A stretch of 64,000 bases of DNA from Absidia repens (taxonomy: Eukaryota; Mucoromycota; Mucoromycetes; Mucorales; Cunninghamellaceae): contig MCGE01000011.1 in assembly GCA_002105175.1 (NCBI GenBank), forward strand, positions 372,001-436,000, in the 5' to 3' direction. A program made the position numbers and the translations under genes. The notes beneath the pieces were generated by a model that saw nothing but the letters and a program-made list of their open reading frames with translations, had not been told where the DNA came from and did not search any database. The first letter of the stretch is position 1; each line of letters begins with the position of its first letter. This document shows, piece by piece, positions 50,253-62,878 of this stretch.

Positions 50253-50287
50253 CCGACAACTCTTCGTGTTTGCTTGGATTGAACCTC

Positions 50288-50356
50288 ATGTCTCGCCAAC
50301 CCCAATCTTGTCCAAGAATAGCCTATCAACTCAATTCTCCTTTTTCTTTGTATTGA
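50288..50356 (+). promoter_or_regulatory. Upstream ORF in the bZIP leader
   Basis: ATG to TGA, 22 codons plus stop, starting MSRQPQSCPRIAY. It ends 109 nt before the bZIP ATG, and there is no other ATG between the two. GCN4/cpc-1-type genes are translationally controlled by uORFs, so the position is suggestive. Start-site position is inferred from the TATA box. Confidence 0.5.
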
Positions 50357-50465
50357 CAACCCTTTCAACTTACATCAAACGGAACCCAACAAACTACAAT
50401 TGACGAATACTTCATTTACACTTCATCTTTGAATCAGCTAGTTAAGTCTTTAAACCTCAACCCCC

Positions 50466-51392
50466 ATGAGTGCCTACCAGTTATTAGACCAAGATTCTTT
50501 AAGGGGATATTTATTTGGACCTACCGCTCTTCCATCAATATCCCTACAGTCTCCTCCACTACCCATGACATGTATAAATCAAAGGCCATCAGCTGAACTA
50601 CAACCATCCTCGCCTGTCTTCCCCCAACTGCCTGACGTATCAAACCAACAAATCAATGACAATACGATTGATGATTGCCGTTGCATAGATCGAACCTCTC
50701 CTCTCTTCATAGCAACGTATCAGATAGGCAGTAGAGGAGGCATCACTTATACACCATCTTCTTCATCATTGTCACCATCATCATCATCATCATCATCGTC
50801 ATCGTCATCAGCATCATCATCATCATTACCTGTTTCGTATTTTGGCCCATGGTCATCCTCCGTCTCTCCTCCACTTCCTTTGCATTCGGATGTTGCGGCC
50901 AGTAAAAAATATCCATTCCGTACAATAGCATTGGCACCGAAAAGTCCAGTCACACTTAAGCGGACGACTCCTTTTACCAGCACCAGCAGCAACCATCATC
51001 CATTTGACATGTCTCTTTCTCTCAACAGCAGTAGTAGCAATAGCAGTAGCAGTAGCAGCAGTAGCAGTGGAGGTGGTGGTGATGGTGACTCTCCTCTCAT
51101 CATGAGCCGTGGTAGTAGAAAATGCATGGATGCAAACGACCTTGCGATCAAACGACAAAAGAACACCGATGCCGCACGCAGGTCTCGTTTCAAGAAACTG
51201 GTCAAGATGGAACGTCTAGAGACCCGCATCAAGGAATTGGAGGTCGACAAACACACGCTATCGACTCGGATTGCTGTGCTGGAAGCCGAAACGGCTGGCC
51301 ATGAAGCAAAGGAGCAACGATTGGAATCCCGTATTCGTACCTTAGAATCTCAACTGACCGAAGCGCATTGTATCTTGGCAACCAGGCATTGA
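50466..51392 (+). CDS. Gcn4/CpcA-like bZIP transcription factor
   Basis: Intronless, 308 aa. The bZIP lies at about residues 224-305. The basic region AIKRQKNTDAARRSRFKKLV has the N-x-x-AA-x-x-SR signature of the Gcn4/CpcA group, followed by heptads (MERLETRIKELEVDKHTLS, then IAVLEAETAGH) that extend further than in yeast Gcn4. The rest is Ser/Pro-rich with two poly-Ser blocks and likely activation segments (LLDQDSLRGYLFGP near the start). Gcn4 relatives bind TGACTC-type sites and activate amino-acid biosynthesis under starvation. The uORF upstream fits that class. Orthology is likely but not proven by eye. Confidence 0.85.
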   Translation: MSAYQLLDQDSLRGYLFGPTALPSISLQSPPLPMTCINQRPSAELQPSSPVFPQLPDVSNQQINDNTIDDCRCIDRTSPLFIATYQIGSRGGITYTPSSSSLSPSSSSSSSSSSSASSSSLPVSYFGPWSSSVSPPLPLHSDVAASKKYPFRTIALAPKSPVTLKRTTPFTSTSSNHHPFDMSLSLNSSSSNSSSSSSSSSGGGGDGDSPLIMSRGSRKCMDANDLAIKRQKNTDAARRSRFKKLVKMERLETRIKELEVDKHTLSTRIAVLEAETAGHEAKEQRLESRIRTLESQLTEAHCILATRH

Positions 51393-51466
51393 TAAGTAGA
51401 AGGTATGTTCCTCCGCCTCCCCTTCTCCTAATTTTTTTTTTTATAGTATGATCATCATTCCCACTC

Positions 51467-51497
<31 letters not shown>

Positions 51498-52084
51498 AGT
51501 TACTATATTAGAAATATATAATACACATATATAAATATAAATATATATTTGTTTTGCTTTGTTATCATGATAAAAAATAAAAGAAAAAGAAATAGTATAC
51601 CATCGTTGGTTATTTTGCCCCCTATGATGTATCATCAGCCCATTTGGGGTTGGGGTTGGGGGTTGGGGTTGTTGTTAGGTATAAGTTTGATTTCCATGCT
51701 CTTCATATAGATACTGTAGAACTTCGGGTTTTTGTTGACGACGGAAAAAAAAAACACGCTATAGAACTATGCGTGAAAGCCACCAACATGATGCATGCAC
51801 TCATAACTGAATGGCGATGAAGGTTTCACCTATCGTGCATACGTTTGATTTCCCTTCTTTTATCTTCTACAGTACAATCCCGAATAATGATATCAATCGC
51901 ATTACGAAATTGCATCGTTATTGTCGGTAATATCGTCATTCTGATGTGTACAGCCATGCTATATATATATATAACGATACAGCGGCCTTTAGGAACCTCC
52001 TTTTGGCTTTTCTTTTTCCTTTTTTTTTTTTTACATCGAAATGGTCAGAACTGCAGGTTAGTGTGAGGCCACACAGAAAATATT
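51393..52084. other. Intergenic with G-rich tract
   Basis: T- and AT-rich 3' region of the bZIP gene, then a G-quadruplex-type tract at 51646-51668, then non-coding DNA up to repeat copy R6. Confidence 0.5.
51646..51668 (+). repeat. Potential G-quadruplex, TTGGGG-type repeat
   Basis: Four G runs of 4, 4, 5 and 4 separated by TT. This fits an intramolecular quadruplex and looks like a short interstitial TTGGGG repeat. Confidence 0.8.
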
Positions 52085-52720
52085 TCGAATACCGCCCACG
52101 TGAATATTTATTTTTGGCTCAATTTTTTTTTCCGCTCTCTTTCTCTTTCTTTCTTTCCTTCATTTCTTTTTTTCTCCTTCATCATTCAACTTCATTGAGG
52201 TTATGTTGGACTTAGATTAGTATCAGGACTAGTTTAGAAGGGTTTTCAGACCAGGGATTACAAGATGCATGGGGAAACCCTTTCATTTTGGATTCAAGAT
52301 TTACAACTACCATTAGTTGGCTTTTTGCAGCCTTCATTCGCTTACTTTAGTACCAACATAAACTTTGTTTATATCTACATATGAATAAAATATATCTCTT
52401 TTTTTACCTGCTTCAATATGAAAATGTCCCATTATCCTTTCTCTTGTCTTGTGCAATAGATCCCATTGACCATCTCTACCTTTTGAGTAGTGTTGACCAT
52501 TTGTATATTTCATAGAAGAAATCCATTTATAGTCTTTCCCATACATTGCCTTCCTTGTACAGTCTATTAGGTTCCTTTTTTATAATCCCTTTAGAATACT
52601 ATTGACGGTTCGTCAACCCCTCCCCCTCCCCAATAGTCTCTCTCTCATTCTACCTTGAATAAATCCTTTGTAGTGTATTTTGATGGGTGCTGCTAGCGTG
52701 AATTTACTTATAGGGAGGGC
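52085..52720 (+). repeat. Dispersed repeat family, copy R6
   Basis: The plus arm starts ACCGCCCACGTGAATA (52091). After a T/C-rich stretch come the shared block at 52205-52290 (TTAGATTAGTATCAGGACTAG, CAGGGATTACAAGATGC, GGGGAAACCC), then ATGAATAAAATATATC and subunits up to about 52700. No minus-oriented partner was found upstream. Confidence 0.73.
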
Positions 52721-53329
<609 letters not shown>

Positions 53330-55123
53330 CTAATCTATATAGCCGTCCACAAAATCATTGATTGTATCCCAATTTCCATCGAGCATAGGGTCTGGTTGAC
53401 CAGTGACGCCAATATGAGGTGGGAGAGGATCCATCTTGGTTGCAGATCGCATCGAGGGAGTAGTTGTGGTGGAAGAAGAGTTGCTTGACAGGAGATGAGG
53501 CGAAGATAATGCAGAGGGTGGGACCAATGATTTCTGAGCATAGCAAGTATACCAGTTGAGATGAGATTGGAAACGAAGACATTCTTTCATGGCCTGTTCA
53601 ATGGCAGTATCCGACAATCCCATCATGTAGTGCTCTGTGTCCGACGTCGGTTGCCAAGATGGTGTGATGGGTGGTGATTTGTTTTTGACTGCGTTGCGAA
53701 TGGTCGGGCTAAGCGATTTGTAGAAGGATTCGGTGCATTGTGCATGGACTTGTCCCACTTGGCCACCCCAGCCCAAAGGAATCGTCACTTGTTGTTGATG
53801 TATGTCTACAAACCCATCCCCCGATGATTGTGACATTAATAAAGCAGAGAGTTGATGGCTTTGTAAAAGCTCAATTTGATTTCGCTGAAAAGCATTTCGT
53901 ACTATTGATTGTAACATCAAAAAAAAAAAAAGTTGAGTTTCATGAAGAGGTTCAATCAAACACGATATACATATATAAAAAACTTACATTCATCATTTAA
54001 TAAAGATTGACATAAAGTACCAGGGCGTTGAATACGAAGGTCCACATCCACAATTTCTACAGTACCAAGAGGCTTGAGCACCCGGGCGATTTCTCCTAGA
54101 ATGGTTTCTAATTGGGTACGAGTAAGGACAGGTAACATGAATCGCATATGCACAAAATCCAAAGAGCTGTTGGGAAATGGTAAGGTGGCCAAAAAATTGT
54201 GTTGACTAAAGTGAGCATTGGTTGGTTTGACTGATTTTGGGAAGCTAGGCAAAAAGTCGATACCATAGAATTCTATTGACAAATACATACAAAAAGATAA
54301 GATAAGATAAAAAAAATGAATATCACTAAATTATCATCTTTTCATATAAGGGAATAAAGTACCTGCTGAAGGATATTCAGATGCCATTTCTAAAACCCTA
54401 AAAAGAAAAAATTAAGAATGTCAATATCTGTCTTCAAGTGAATTCCAAAAAAAAAAAAAAAAAAAAAAATAGACTACTTACCATGTACCACCACCGCATC
54501 CAATATCCAGTACTTGGGCTTTCGATTGTTTAAGTTTGGGTATAACTGGAGCTATCACATTTCCTTTAAAAGCGTATTTGAGTAAAAAATGCTGACAATA
54601 AAAATAAGAAATAAAAATAAAAAGATAGGAGATAATTAGTTTTACCAAAGCACGCAACAGTATAGGACCAGTCAGGTCAGCGCTTCTTCTTTTTGAAACT
54701 TACCAGTATAACAAGTCGATCGGTTTCGTCATCGTCGCAGGGTAAATGATGGTGAGTTCCAGGGGTAGTAAGGTACCGTCGTCCGGCAACTTCAGTGAAG
54801 ATCAGCTTCAGTTGTGCATCAGGAATGGAAGCCATGGAGTCACGAGTAATAGAAGAAGCAGGTGGAGGTCGTCGTCGGTGACCATCGGTTGAGGATGATT
54901 TCGAGCTCGTCGATGGTGATGCAGAGGAAGGTTTCCGATGAGAAGGTTGAATGGGTTTTGGTGCTGGGGTTCTCGCCACTGCGGCTGCTTCAAAGAAACT
55001 GAATGACGAGGGCTGGTGCCTTGCTGTTGTTGACTGAGCTTGTGATAAACGTTGTTGCGTTCGTTTGGGTAAATTGGATACAACAACATCATCCAATGGC
55101 GGGTGTGACTCTGTATTCCCCAT
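53330..55123 (-). CDS. Class I SAM-dependent methyltransferase
   Basis: Five exons in phase give 473 aa: 55123-54704, 54591-54482, 54397-54363, 54272-53988, 53901-53330. Residues 1-140 are disordered and S/T/P-rich; the start MGNTESHPP could be an N-myristoylation site. The methyltransferase fold follows: motif I QVLDIGCGGGTWVLEMA at about 164-180, the acidic strand-2 end EFYGIDFLP, a motif IV-like LPFPNSSLDFVHMRF, and IARVLKPLGTVEIVDVDL. The C-terminal 190 residues are less conserved and Ser-rich. The family is common and expanded in Mucoromycota; substrate is unknown. The 35-nt third exon keeps phase. Confidence 0.87.
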
Positions 55124-56859
55124 GTTTTAAAGAAGTGTTGGTAGCGTGGTAAAAGGAAGACAAAGACGGTGACACTAAGGTCAAAAATAAAAAGTAAAAA
55201 AAAAAAGTAAAAAAAAGGGAAGACATCAAAAAAAAAAAAAAAAAATTGAAAAACTGAAAACTCCAGCAACTTTATTTCAATTCCCGTCACTCTGGGTAAC
55301 TCCAAAAAAGATAGACAAAAAAAATACCCAACCTAATCTGCAGCCCAAAACGTATATAAACTCTATTTACGACTATTGTATTGTCATCAGTAGCTGCAGC
55401 AACACTTTTCGAGCAAGTTGGTTTTAGCTGATCTACTATGTCAAAAAGACTTGTCATCATACTATGTTGGTTTTCTTTCTTTTCTCCACACTAAGCCTTG
55501 TTTTTCCTTTTTTGAACTTGCACTAGTTTGAGTAACATCAATGAATGATGATGAACTACCTTTTACTGTATACCACCGATTTTTACGTCAAGACTTGGCA
55601 TATTTTTCATGATTTAAATTTACCAGTAAGATAACTCATTTGGTAATATCATTCTTCGAGGGAGATTCCCAAGAAAAAAAAAAAGTTTTCGAAGGGAAAA
55701 ACAGCTGGGTTCTGATGAAAAATCAACGACAATCAGAATTATATGATAGGCGGTTGAGAGTCAAACATACCCACTCCCAAACGCCGGATGTAATAAAGGG
55801 GGATTTCCATCCCCATCCTTTTTCTTAAAAAAAAAACCGTTTGTTATGATTTATTTGCTCTAGCCTGAGGCCTTCCCTACCTTACAATATTGTAATGTTA
55901 ATTATTCCACATACTCTATCTGAGATTCGCATATATTCATTTACGGTGTAACCTTACCAATTCATACCACCACATTGAGAATTGAAAAACTGCCACCAAG
56001 GTCTAGAGAAGTGGCATCCCGAGATTTGTCCGAATCAAAAAAAAAGTTGTACCTTTTTTGTCATATTTAAACCCAACTCTGATCAAAGCAAGAAGGAAAA
56101 GAGAAAAAGGTAACTGAATATATAAATAGTCTTGCAAAGTCATTTTTCGAGCAATGGTCATAAATCTCACCCCATCCCCTCCCAAAACCAAATAATAAAT
56201 GCTCAAGAGTTGTTCATAGAAAATATCAAGTACCTACAGCGCAATATGACGGAAGTAAAAGCTTTCATATCAATCAATCACCCGTCTCGTCTCACTTTGC
56301 AGATGACCTGTACTCAAGCAACTAACCAAAACTGTCACGTTTCCATGCCAAATGAAAAAAATCAAGCTGGTGGGAATTAAAAAAAAAAAATCAACATGAG
56401 GATGAATAGAGTATTGATTACAACAATTACCGTTCATCAAAAAGATGTTACGGCGGGATCATCAGAATTTTCTGTCTGGTTCTCATGAAGATGGGCAAGT
56501 TATTGGATGGGGGATCGCGGCGATTCAAAAGGCAATGCGAACTTGTTTTCTATATAATAATCAAAAATGGAGCTTTGGGTGAGATAATAATGTAGATACT
56601 AAACGATTACCTCATATACCAAGCAACAAAACTACTCCCTAAAAAAATAGAGCCAAGTGTTGTATAGCAAATGACACGGATCACTGAGCAAAAAAAAAAA
56701 ATATCTGGTATAAAATTTTCAGTCTAGTGGGCCAAGATAAAAAAAAAAGCTATTTTTATTGTGGATTTATTGAAAGACCGACGATTTTTTTTCCCTTTTC
56801 TTTTTAGTTAATTTTTTTATTTTTTTATCCTTCTCTTCTTCTTAATAGATTGATTAAAG
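55124..56859. other. Long divergent intergenic region
   Basis: 1.7 kb between the methyltransferase and Hsp70-like ATGs. A/T-run-rich, with no ORF showing family features and no repeat-family arm. It holds both promoters. Confidence 0.55.
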
Positions 56860-59459
56860 ATGGACGGTGGTGGTTTTAATTTTGCTGATTATCCTGTTAT
56901 TGTTGGTATTGATTTTGGTATGTCACTAACTAGGATATAAACAATGGTTTCCTTTCTCTGACATTCAAACGTACTTTTTTGTTATCATAGGTACCACTTA
57001 TTCGGGATGTTGCTATGCTTTTGCACAAAACGAAGAAGTGTTCGATATTGTGAAATGGTATTTGATATAAAAAGGAGGATGGCGGAGGGCAATGCGGATG
57101 CAATGGATGATAAGATGATGTACTTATATTTCATGTTTGCTTTTATGGTATAGGCCTAAACAGAACAACAACATTTACCCAAAGGTAAGTTTTTCTGTCT
57201 TCTTCCTACTACTACTCCAAATCATGTGTTTTTGCTGATCGTGTATTTCTTTTTATAGACACCTTCTTTGGCATTATATCGAAAAGGAGCAACATCATTA
57301 GTCGATTGGGGTCATGCTGCCCGACGCATTGCTATGAAACCAAACAGCCAAGACTATTTACTCATGTCGAAATTCAAGCTATTTTTAATGGACGACACGC
57401 AAGATACCTTACCTAATGGACTCAATGTGATTGATGTGATTGCTGATTATTTACGATCCTTCCATGATCACGTCAAAAGCGAACTTTTGAAGGGGTTTGC
57501 TGGTAACTATGATCAAAGCAAGTTCCGCTATGTAAGTAAAAGACTCGTATTATAGTGGAAAGTGGTGGTGGTACTGATTTGATCTATTCATTATTTTGTA
57601 ATTTTTTATTCGTAGTGCCTCACGGTACCTGCCATGTGGAGCGATCGTGCCAAGGCAGCTACTCGTGAAGCTGCTATTCGTGCTGGATTGGTGTTACGCT
57701 CTGACCATCCCGAACGTCTCATGTTGATCTCTGAACCTGAAGCGGCTGCTCTTTACTGTGAAAAGAAATCAGAACAATTCAATTTGGCCCATGGACAACG
57801 GTTTATGATTTGTGATGCTGGTGGTGGTACTGTCGATTTGATTGTGTTTGAAATTGATCAACAGCCTGGACAAAAGTAAGTGCAAAATTGACGTCCTTAC
57901 CTACCCACCACCCACCTTTTCTTTTTATATCTTTATTTAACCATTATCTTCAATGTAGACGTACGCTGAAGGAAGTGACAAACGGTCATGGTGGTTCTTG
58001 TGGATCAGCATTTTTGGATGTGAACATGCGTGAATACATTAAACGAAAATTCTCTCACCTCGGATCAATCAACGATACAGCTATGGAACATATTATGGAT
58101 ACATTCGTCAACATCATCAAGGTATGTGTATTATATATTTCAATTGTTTGTGAAACATGAGTATATCATCTTACCTTTTCTTTTTTCTTTTTTTTTCCCT
58201 TAAATCAGCCTGAATTCGATGGTTACGAAGATCACTTTTTGGACCTGCCGGCATCTATGGGATTAGGTGATTTGACAGATGAATCTATTGGACTTGAAAA
58301 TGGCTCGATTTGCTTACCAGCTCAAGAACTCTGTGAACAAGTATTTGAACCGGTGATCTTACAGGTGTTACAATTAATTGAAGGCCAACTCAACCAATCC
58401 CTCAACTTGGAAGCCATCTTTTTGGTTGGTGGTTTTGGCCAATCCAATTATTTATTCCGTCGGGTGGAAGAAGTATTTGCCAATCGTGTTGGTATGATTG
58501 GGGTGCCCCCTCGTGGTGAATTGGCTGTTGTACGTGGTGCCGTCTACTTTGGTCTCAGTCCTCAACAAATCACCGAGCGTGTCTCCCGAAGGACCTATGG
58601 TGTAGAAACTCGTATGCTCTTCCAACAAGATGTCGATCCTGAAGAATATTCTGTGATTGGTGTGGATGGCCGGAAATATTGTCGTCAGCGATTCAGTGTG
58701 TATGTACAAAAAGGACAAAGCGTAAAGGTGGATGAATGTGTCTCCAAGACCTTTGTCATCAGTTACCCAAGTGATACTGATTCAGGTACGTATAATGACG
58801 AAAAAAAAGAAGATATATTGGCACTCATTTTATTATTTTATTTTTTAGATCTATATGCATTTGATGGTGAAGGACCTGCGCCACGCCTGACCTCTCACCC
58901 AAGTATTCAAAAGGTGGGTCATTTCCCTATTCGCATGCCCACATTGGACGGCGTCAAGCCCGGTGAAAAGGTGAACATGACCATCCGAATGTACTTTGGT
59001 CTGACTGAAATCAAAATCGAGTGTATTATCAAGGACAAAATCATTGTATTCACATCTGCCTTTGAAGCCTCTGAAGGTGCTGCTCAAGATCCTGGCGTTG
59101 GCTATGTGCAAGATGCATACGGTGCTCCTCCCCCTGCTGTGGGCATGGATCCTTATGGTACACCCTCTATGAATGCAAGCCATGCTTCCTTTGGTGCTGG
59201 TTACCCTCCCAATGGCAATGCGTACACCAGCGCTCCTCCTCAACAAAGTCCCTATCCTCCAACTTATGGCGCCTACCCACCTACTGCCGCTTATCCTGCA
59301 GATGACAACTATTACCAACAACCTTATGCTGACCCTCAAGGCTATCCTCCACAACAGCAACATCAAGCATACTATGGTGCTCCTGCAACCTCTAGTGGGT
59401 ATCCTCCTGCTACCTCTCAAGGCTATCCTCCTCAAGGTGGATACTCTGGCTACCAATAA
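56860..59459 (+). CDS. HSPA12-like Hsp70-family ATPase
   Basis: Eight exons in phase give 679 aa: 56860-56917, 56991-57057, 57154-57184, 57259-57531, 57616-57875, 57959-58121, 58209-58785, 58849-59459. The actin/Hsp70 ATPase fold is complete: phosphate-1 loop IVGIDFGTTYSGCCYAF (about 15-31), connect-1, phosphate-2 ICDAGGGTVDLIVFE (about 205-220), and the adenosine motif IFLVGGFGQSNYLF. There is no canonical Hsp70 substrate-binding domain; instead a short beta-rich part is followed by a Gly/Tyr/Pro-rich tail (YPP/GYPPQ repeats, about 560-679). This matches the HSPA12 branch, expanded in filamentous fungi, whose clients are poorly known. The 31-nt third exon is phase-consistent. Confidence 0.9.
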
Positions 59460-59835
59460 GTTATTGACCGCATCCTCCTGCTCCTCCTACTCCGTCTCCC
59501 CTCATTTATTATTGCCCTCTAGTATATTATAGTAGTTTTGTTATTAGTATTATTCTCATCACCCTTACCCCTCCCGTTTGTTCTTCCTCCATCATGTTAC
59601 AATTTAGTGATTTTTTTTATTTGATACAATTACAATAAACTTATTCTGTTACTTTTACTCTTCTAATTGAATTATTATTTGATGTTTGTGTGCGTGTATC
59701 TGTGCCTCATTCCCAGTCAAGATAAGTGGGCCCAAGTTTTTTCCCTTTATTCAATCGCCGAATTATTTCTCGCTCAAAAAAAAAAATCATCATCCATGTT
59801 TTTCTTTTTGCTTTAACCCCCTCCCAATTCCATCA
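59460..59835. other. Intergenic: HSPA12-like 3' region and SPF45 promoter
   Basis: AATAAA at 59634-59639 is the likely poly(A) signal. The leader before 59836 is C/T-rich. Confidence 0.6.
59634..59639 (+). terminator. Poly(A) signal of HSPA12-like gene
   Basis: AATAAA, 175 bases after the stop. Confidence 0.55.
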
Positions 59836-61781
59836 ATGTTTTCTTTATATGGTGATCTTCCTGCACCTAAAACAAAGAATGATACTGAAGGTACCCAGTC
59901 GGCCAATCAAGATAATGCTAGTGGGTCGGACGGCAATCCTTCTTCAACCACTTCAGTGCCGGCAACCAAATCTACTCCAACAGGTATATTATATATTTCC
60001 AACAGCAATAGAATCAGGATGTTTCAACACGAATTGTATTTCTCACGTATTTATGTCTGGCGTCTATAGGATGGTCTAATATGCAACAGTTTCGACCAGT
60101 GATGCGCAAGCCCACCATTCAAGCCAAGCCGAAACTATTCAAGCCGGTGATTCCTGCTGGGGCCACTATCGTTTCAACCACAACTGTCAACAAGGACGAT
60201 CCTGGATTGGAACCAACACCTCCTTCAACTCTTACCGCTTCAAAAGCTACAACTCATCAATCCAACTCTCCCAGCGTCGCACCCTCAACAACCATTCGCC
60301 CCTTACATACAAAGCAATACACGTCCACACAAGATGATGTCCATGGTTTCCGTCAAAACAAGGTAAATCAAAAGAAAAAAAACTATACTCAACTAGTCAA
60401 GTGTATCTTGGTGGGGTGTTGACACAGTGTTACTCCTTCTTGTATATGCGGTGGTGTTGGTGGTAGAAAAAAGGCAAGCTAGCAGCTCTACAAAACCAAG
60501 GACCTCCACCCATTGATTTGACCGAGGATTATGACCCACTGCGACCAACAGATTATGAGCAATACAAGGAAGAAATGGAAGTCATCAAACAGCAAGAACA
60601 ACGGCAGTATGCTCAGCAGCGACGAAGCCCATCACGCCGTCGATCAAGCTACTCCTCAGATGAATCTTCAAGGTCACGATCTCCTAGTCCAAGACGACCA
60701 AAACGTAACTAGCTCTCTTTTTTTGGGGGAGGGGGGGGATTAAGTATCTGCGTTGCAATAGCACTCACGATTTATCTTTTTTATTCTATTATTAGATGGA
60801 TATGCCCCACCACCAGACTTATATAACATATCCTCATCATCATCATCAAGTCAACAACAACGCCATGAAGATCGACATTTATCCCGAAGCCCACCATCAT
60901 ATCGAACACGTACATCGTCGCCTTCTCAAAGGCATACTGACCATTCCACATCCCCTCCTCGTCCATCCCCATCTCATGGGAACAACAATGCATATATATC
61001 AGAGTCCGGCAATGATGCGTACAACAGAAGGGCTATGCTCTCGCAACAACCATCAACAAGGTAGAGGTCTATAGCAAGAAAGGATATAACTACTGTATAC
61101 TGATTCCTTGAAAAAAAAAATAGATCAATGGAGTTGGATACTCATCAAACGACGTCAACAGCTTCAGGGACGGGTGAAAACATGGCTTGGAAAATGATGA
61201 ATAAATATGGGTGGCAAGAAGGACAAGGTAAAAACTATGTAGTGGGAAGGACGAAGAGGTAAAAAAAAAGCAACTAACCCATTTTTTCGGGTTGGTTGGT
61301 TGGTTTATTAGGGCTGGGTCGTGATGCAAATGGAATCCGGGAAGCACTACAGGTCGAAGCTCGAGGAGATGGTAGTGGTGTCATTTTGCCTCAAAAAGCG
61401 GCACCATCCACACGACCGCCACCGCAACAACAGCAACGGCAACGACCGCAACAGCAACAGCAACAACCATCGATTGTCAGTCCTGTGGTTGTACTGAAAA
61501 ACCTGGTGGGGCCTGGAGAAGTGGACGATTTATTGCAACAAGAAACTGCGGATGAATGTCAGAAATATGGGCATGTCGAACAGTGTCTTATCTATGAAGT
61601 ACCGGATGGACGCGTCAAGGACGAGGAAGCTGTACGTATTTTTGTCAAATTCTCACATCTTCAATCTGCCATCAATGCCATTGGTGATATGAATGGGCGT
61701 TATTTTGGTGGACGCGTGGTGTCTGCTGAAACATATGATCAAGATCGCTTTGACAAATTAGACTTGGCCCCTGTAGTATAG
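59836..61781 (+). CDS. Splicing factor SPF45 (RBM17) homologue: G-patch plus RRM/UHM
   Basis: Six exons in phase give 505 aa: 59836-59983, 60070-60362, 60467-60704, 60796-61060, 61124-61227, 61312-61781. The N-terminus MFSLYGDLP and KPTIQAKPKLFKPVIPAGA suit SPF45. A middle region has SR/RS dipeptides (SPSRRRSSYSSDESSRSRSP). A G-patch lies at about 329-375 (MAWKMMNKYGWQEGQGLG). A C-terminal RRM of U2AF-homology type lies at about 411-495 (VVVLKNLVGPGEVDD, AVRIFVKFSHLQSAINAI, MNGRYFGGRVVSAETYDQD) with the RYF ligand-binding motif. SPF45 acts at 3' splice-site choice in the nucleus. A Q-rich stretch precedes the RRM. Confidence 0.93.
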
Positions 61782-62878
61782 ATCATTTATTTATTTTTAT
61801 TATCATTCGTTTATCCCCCCCCCTCTCTCTTACTTTAGCATTATGCATAGTTGTTTTTGTTTACCTTATTCCATGATGTGTCATTTTGGTTTTTTTTTTT
61901 TCTAATTACTATATTTAATAAAATTGAAATTTTTTTATTGCATCATGCATAGATCGTCAAATATTTCGGGAAAAAGTGATTGTATGAGTGACGGGGCTAG
62001 TGAGATTTGATGGAAAATGCTTTCATACTATGTAGGGTACGGTATATGAATATTTTCTATGTTGGTGAATACGAAGGGAATATATTTACTATATTTTTTT
62101 ATCATAAACACAGCCTTGATACCGAATCTGTCGATTTCCATATGTCTGGGACTTTTTGTGATGTAGTGCGTTTCTGTATTTCGTTCTTGCCCTTCAACTG
62201 CGTGCTTGCAATCCAGAGTTTTTCAATATTGAGTACGACACTAAGATGAGCGAAGTTTTACATGATTTTTGATGCCATACCGCTTCAAAAGAAATTGTGA
62301 CGAGACGCTTTTCATTTATAGTGCCACTATACTCAACATACTTTTTTGTCCGACTAGTTGTCTAGCCGAAGATTAGGTGGAAACCGTTTCATCTTGGGCC
62401 TCTCTGTGGTAAGCATTGGTGGTCTGTTCTCACAAACATGGGTCATTATTCGCTTTATCCTGCCACAATAATTCGAAAAAAAAAAATCAGAAAAAATTAT
62501 TCACCCCTTTCCAAAAGCGTTATATATGTGATCTACGACATTTGGTTGGATTAGTATCCCCCTTTAACTCCCAAACAAGTATATGACAAGATCCTGCTTA
62601 TGATTCTTTTCTCACTCATTGCACATCCACATTATAAGTTCACTCAATACAGAGTGCCAATTTAGGATAGACATACATTTGTTATTAGTGACCCAAAAGT
62701 GTTTGGCGTGATTTTTGTACCTTGTCATTGAAAGCACTAGTTACGTAAAATTTCCTTTTTTTTTTCTCCCCACCTGATCACTCAACCGTGAAAATAAACC
62801 CCGCCTGCCAAAAAATATATTTTTAATTTTTTGGGTATTTGCAATAAACTGTGGTTCTTTTCTTTATTGTGTAGATCA
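61782..62878. other. Intergenic: SPF45 3' region and SPF1 promoter
   Basis: AATAAA at 61917-61922 follows SPF45. The rest is AT-rich without a gene. Confidence 0.55.
61917..61922 (+). terminator. Poly(A) signal of SPF45
   Basis: AATAAA, 136 bases after the stop. Confidence 0.55.
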
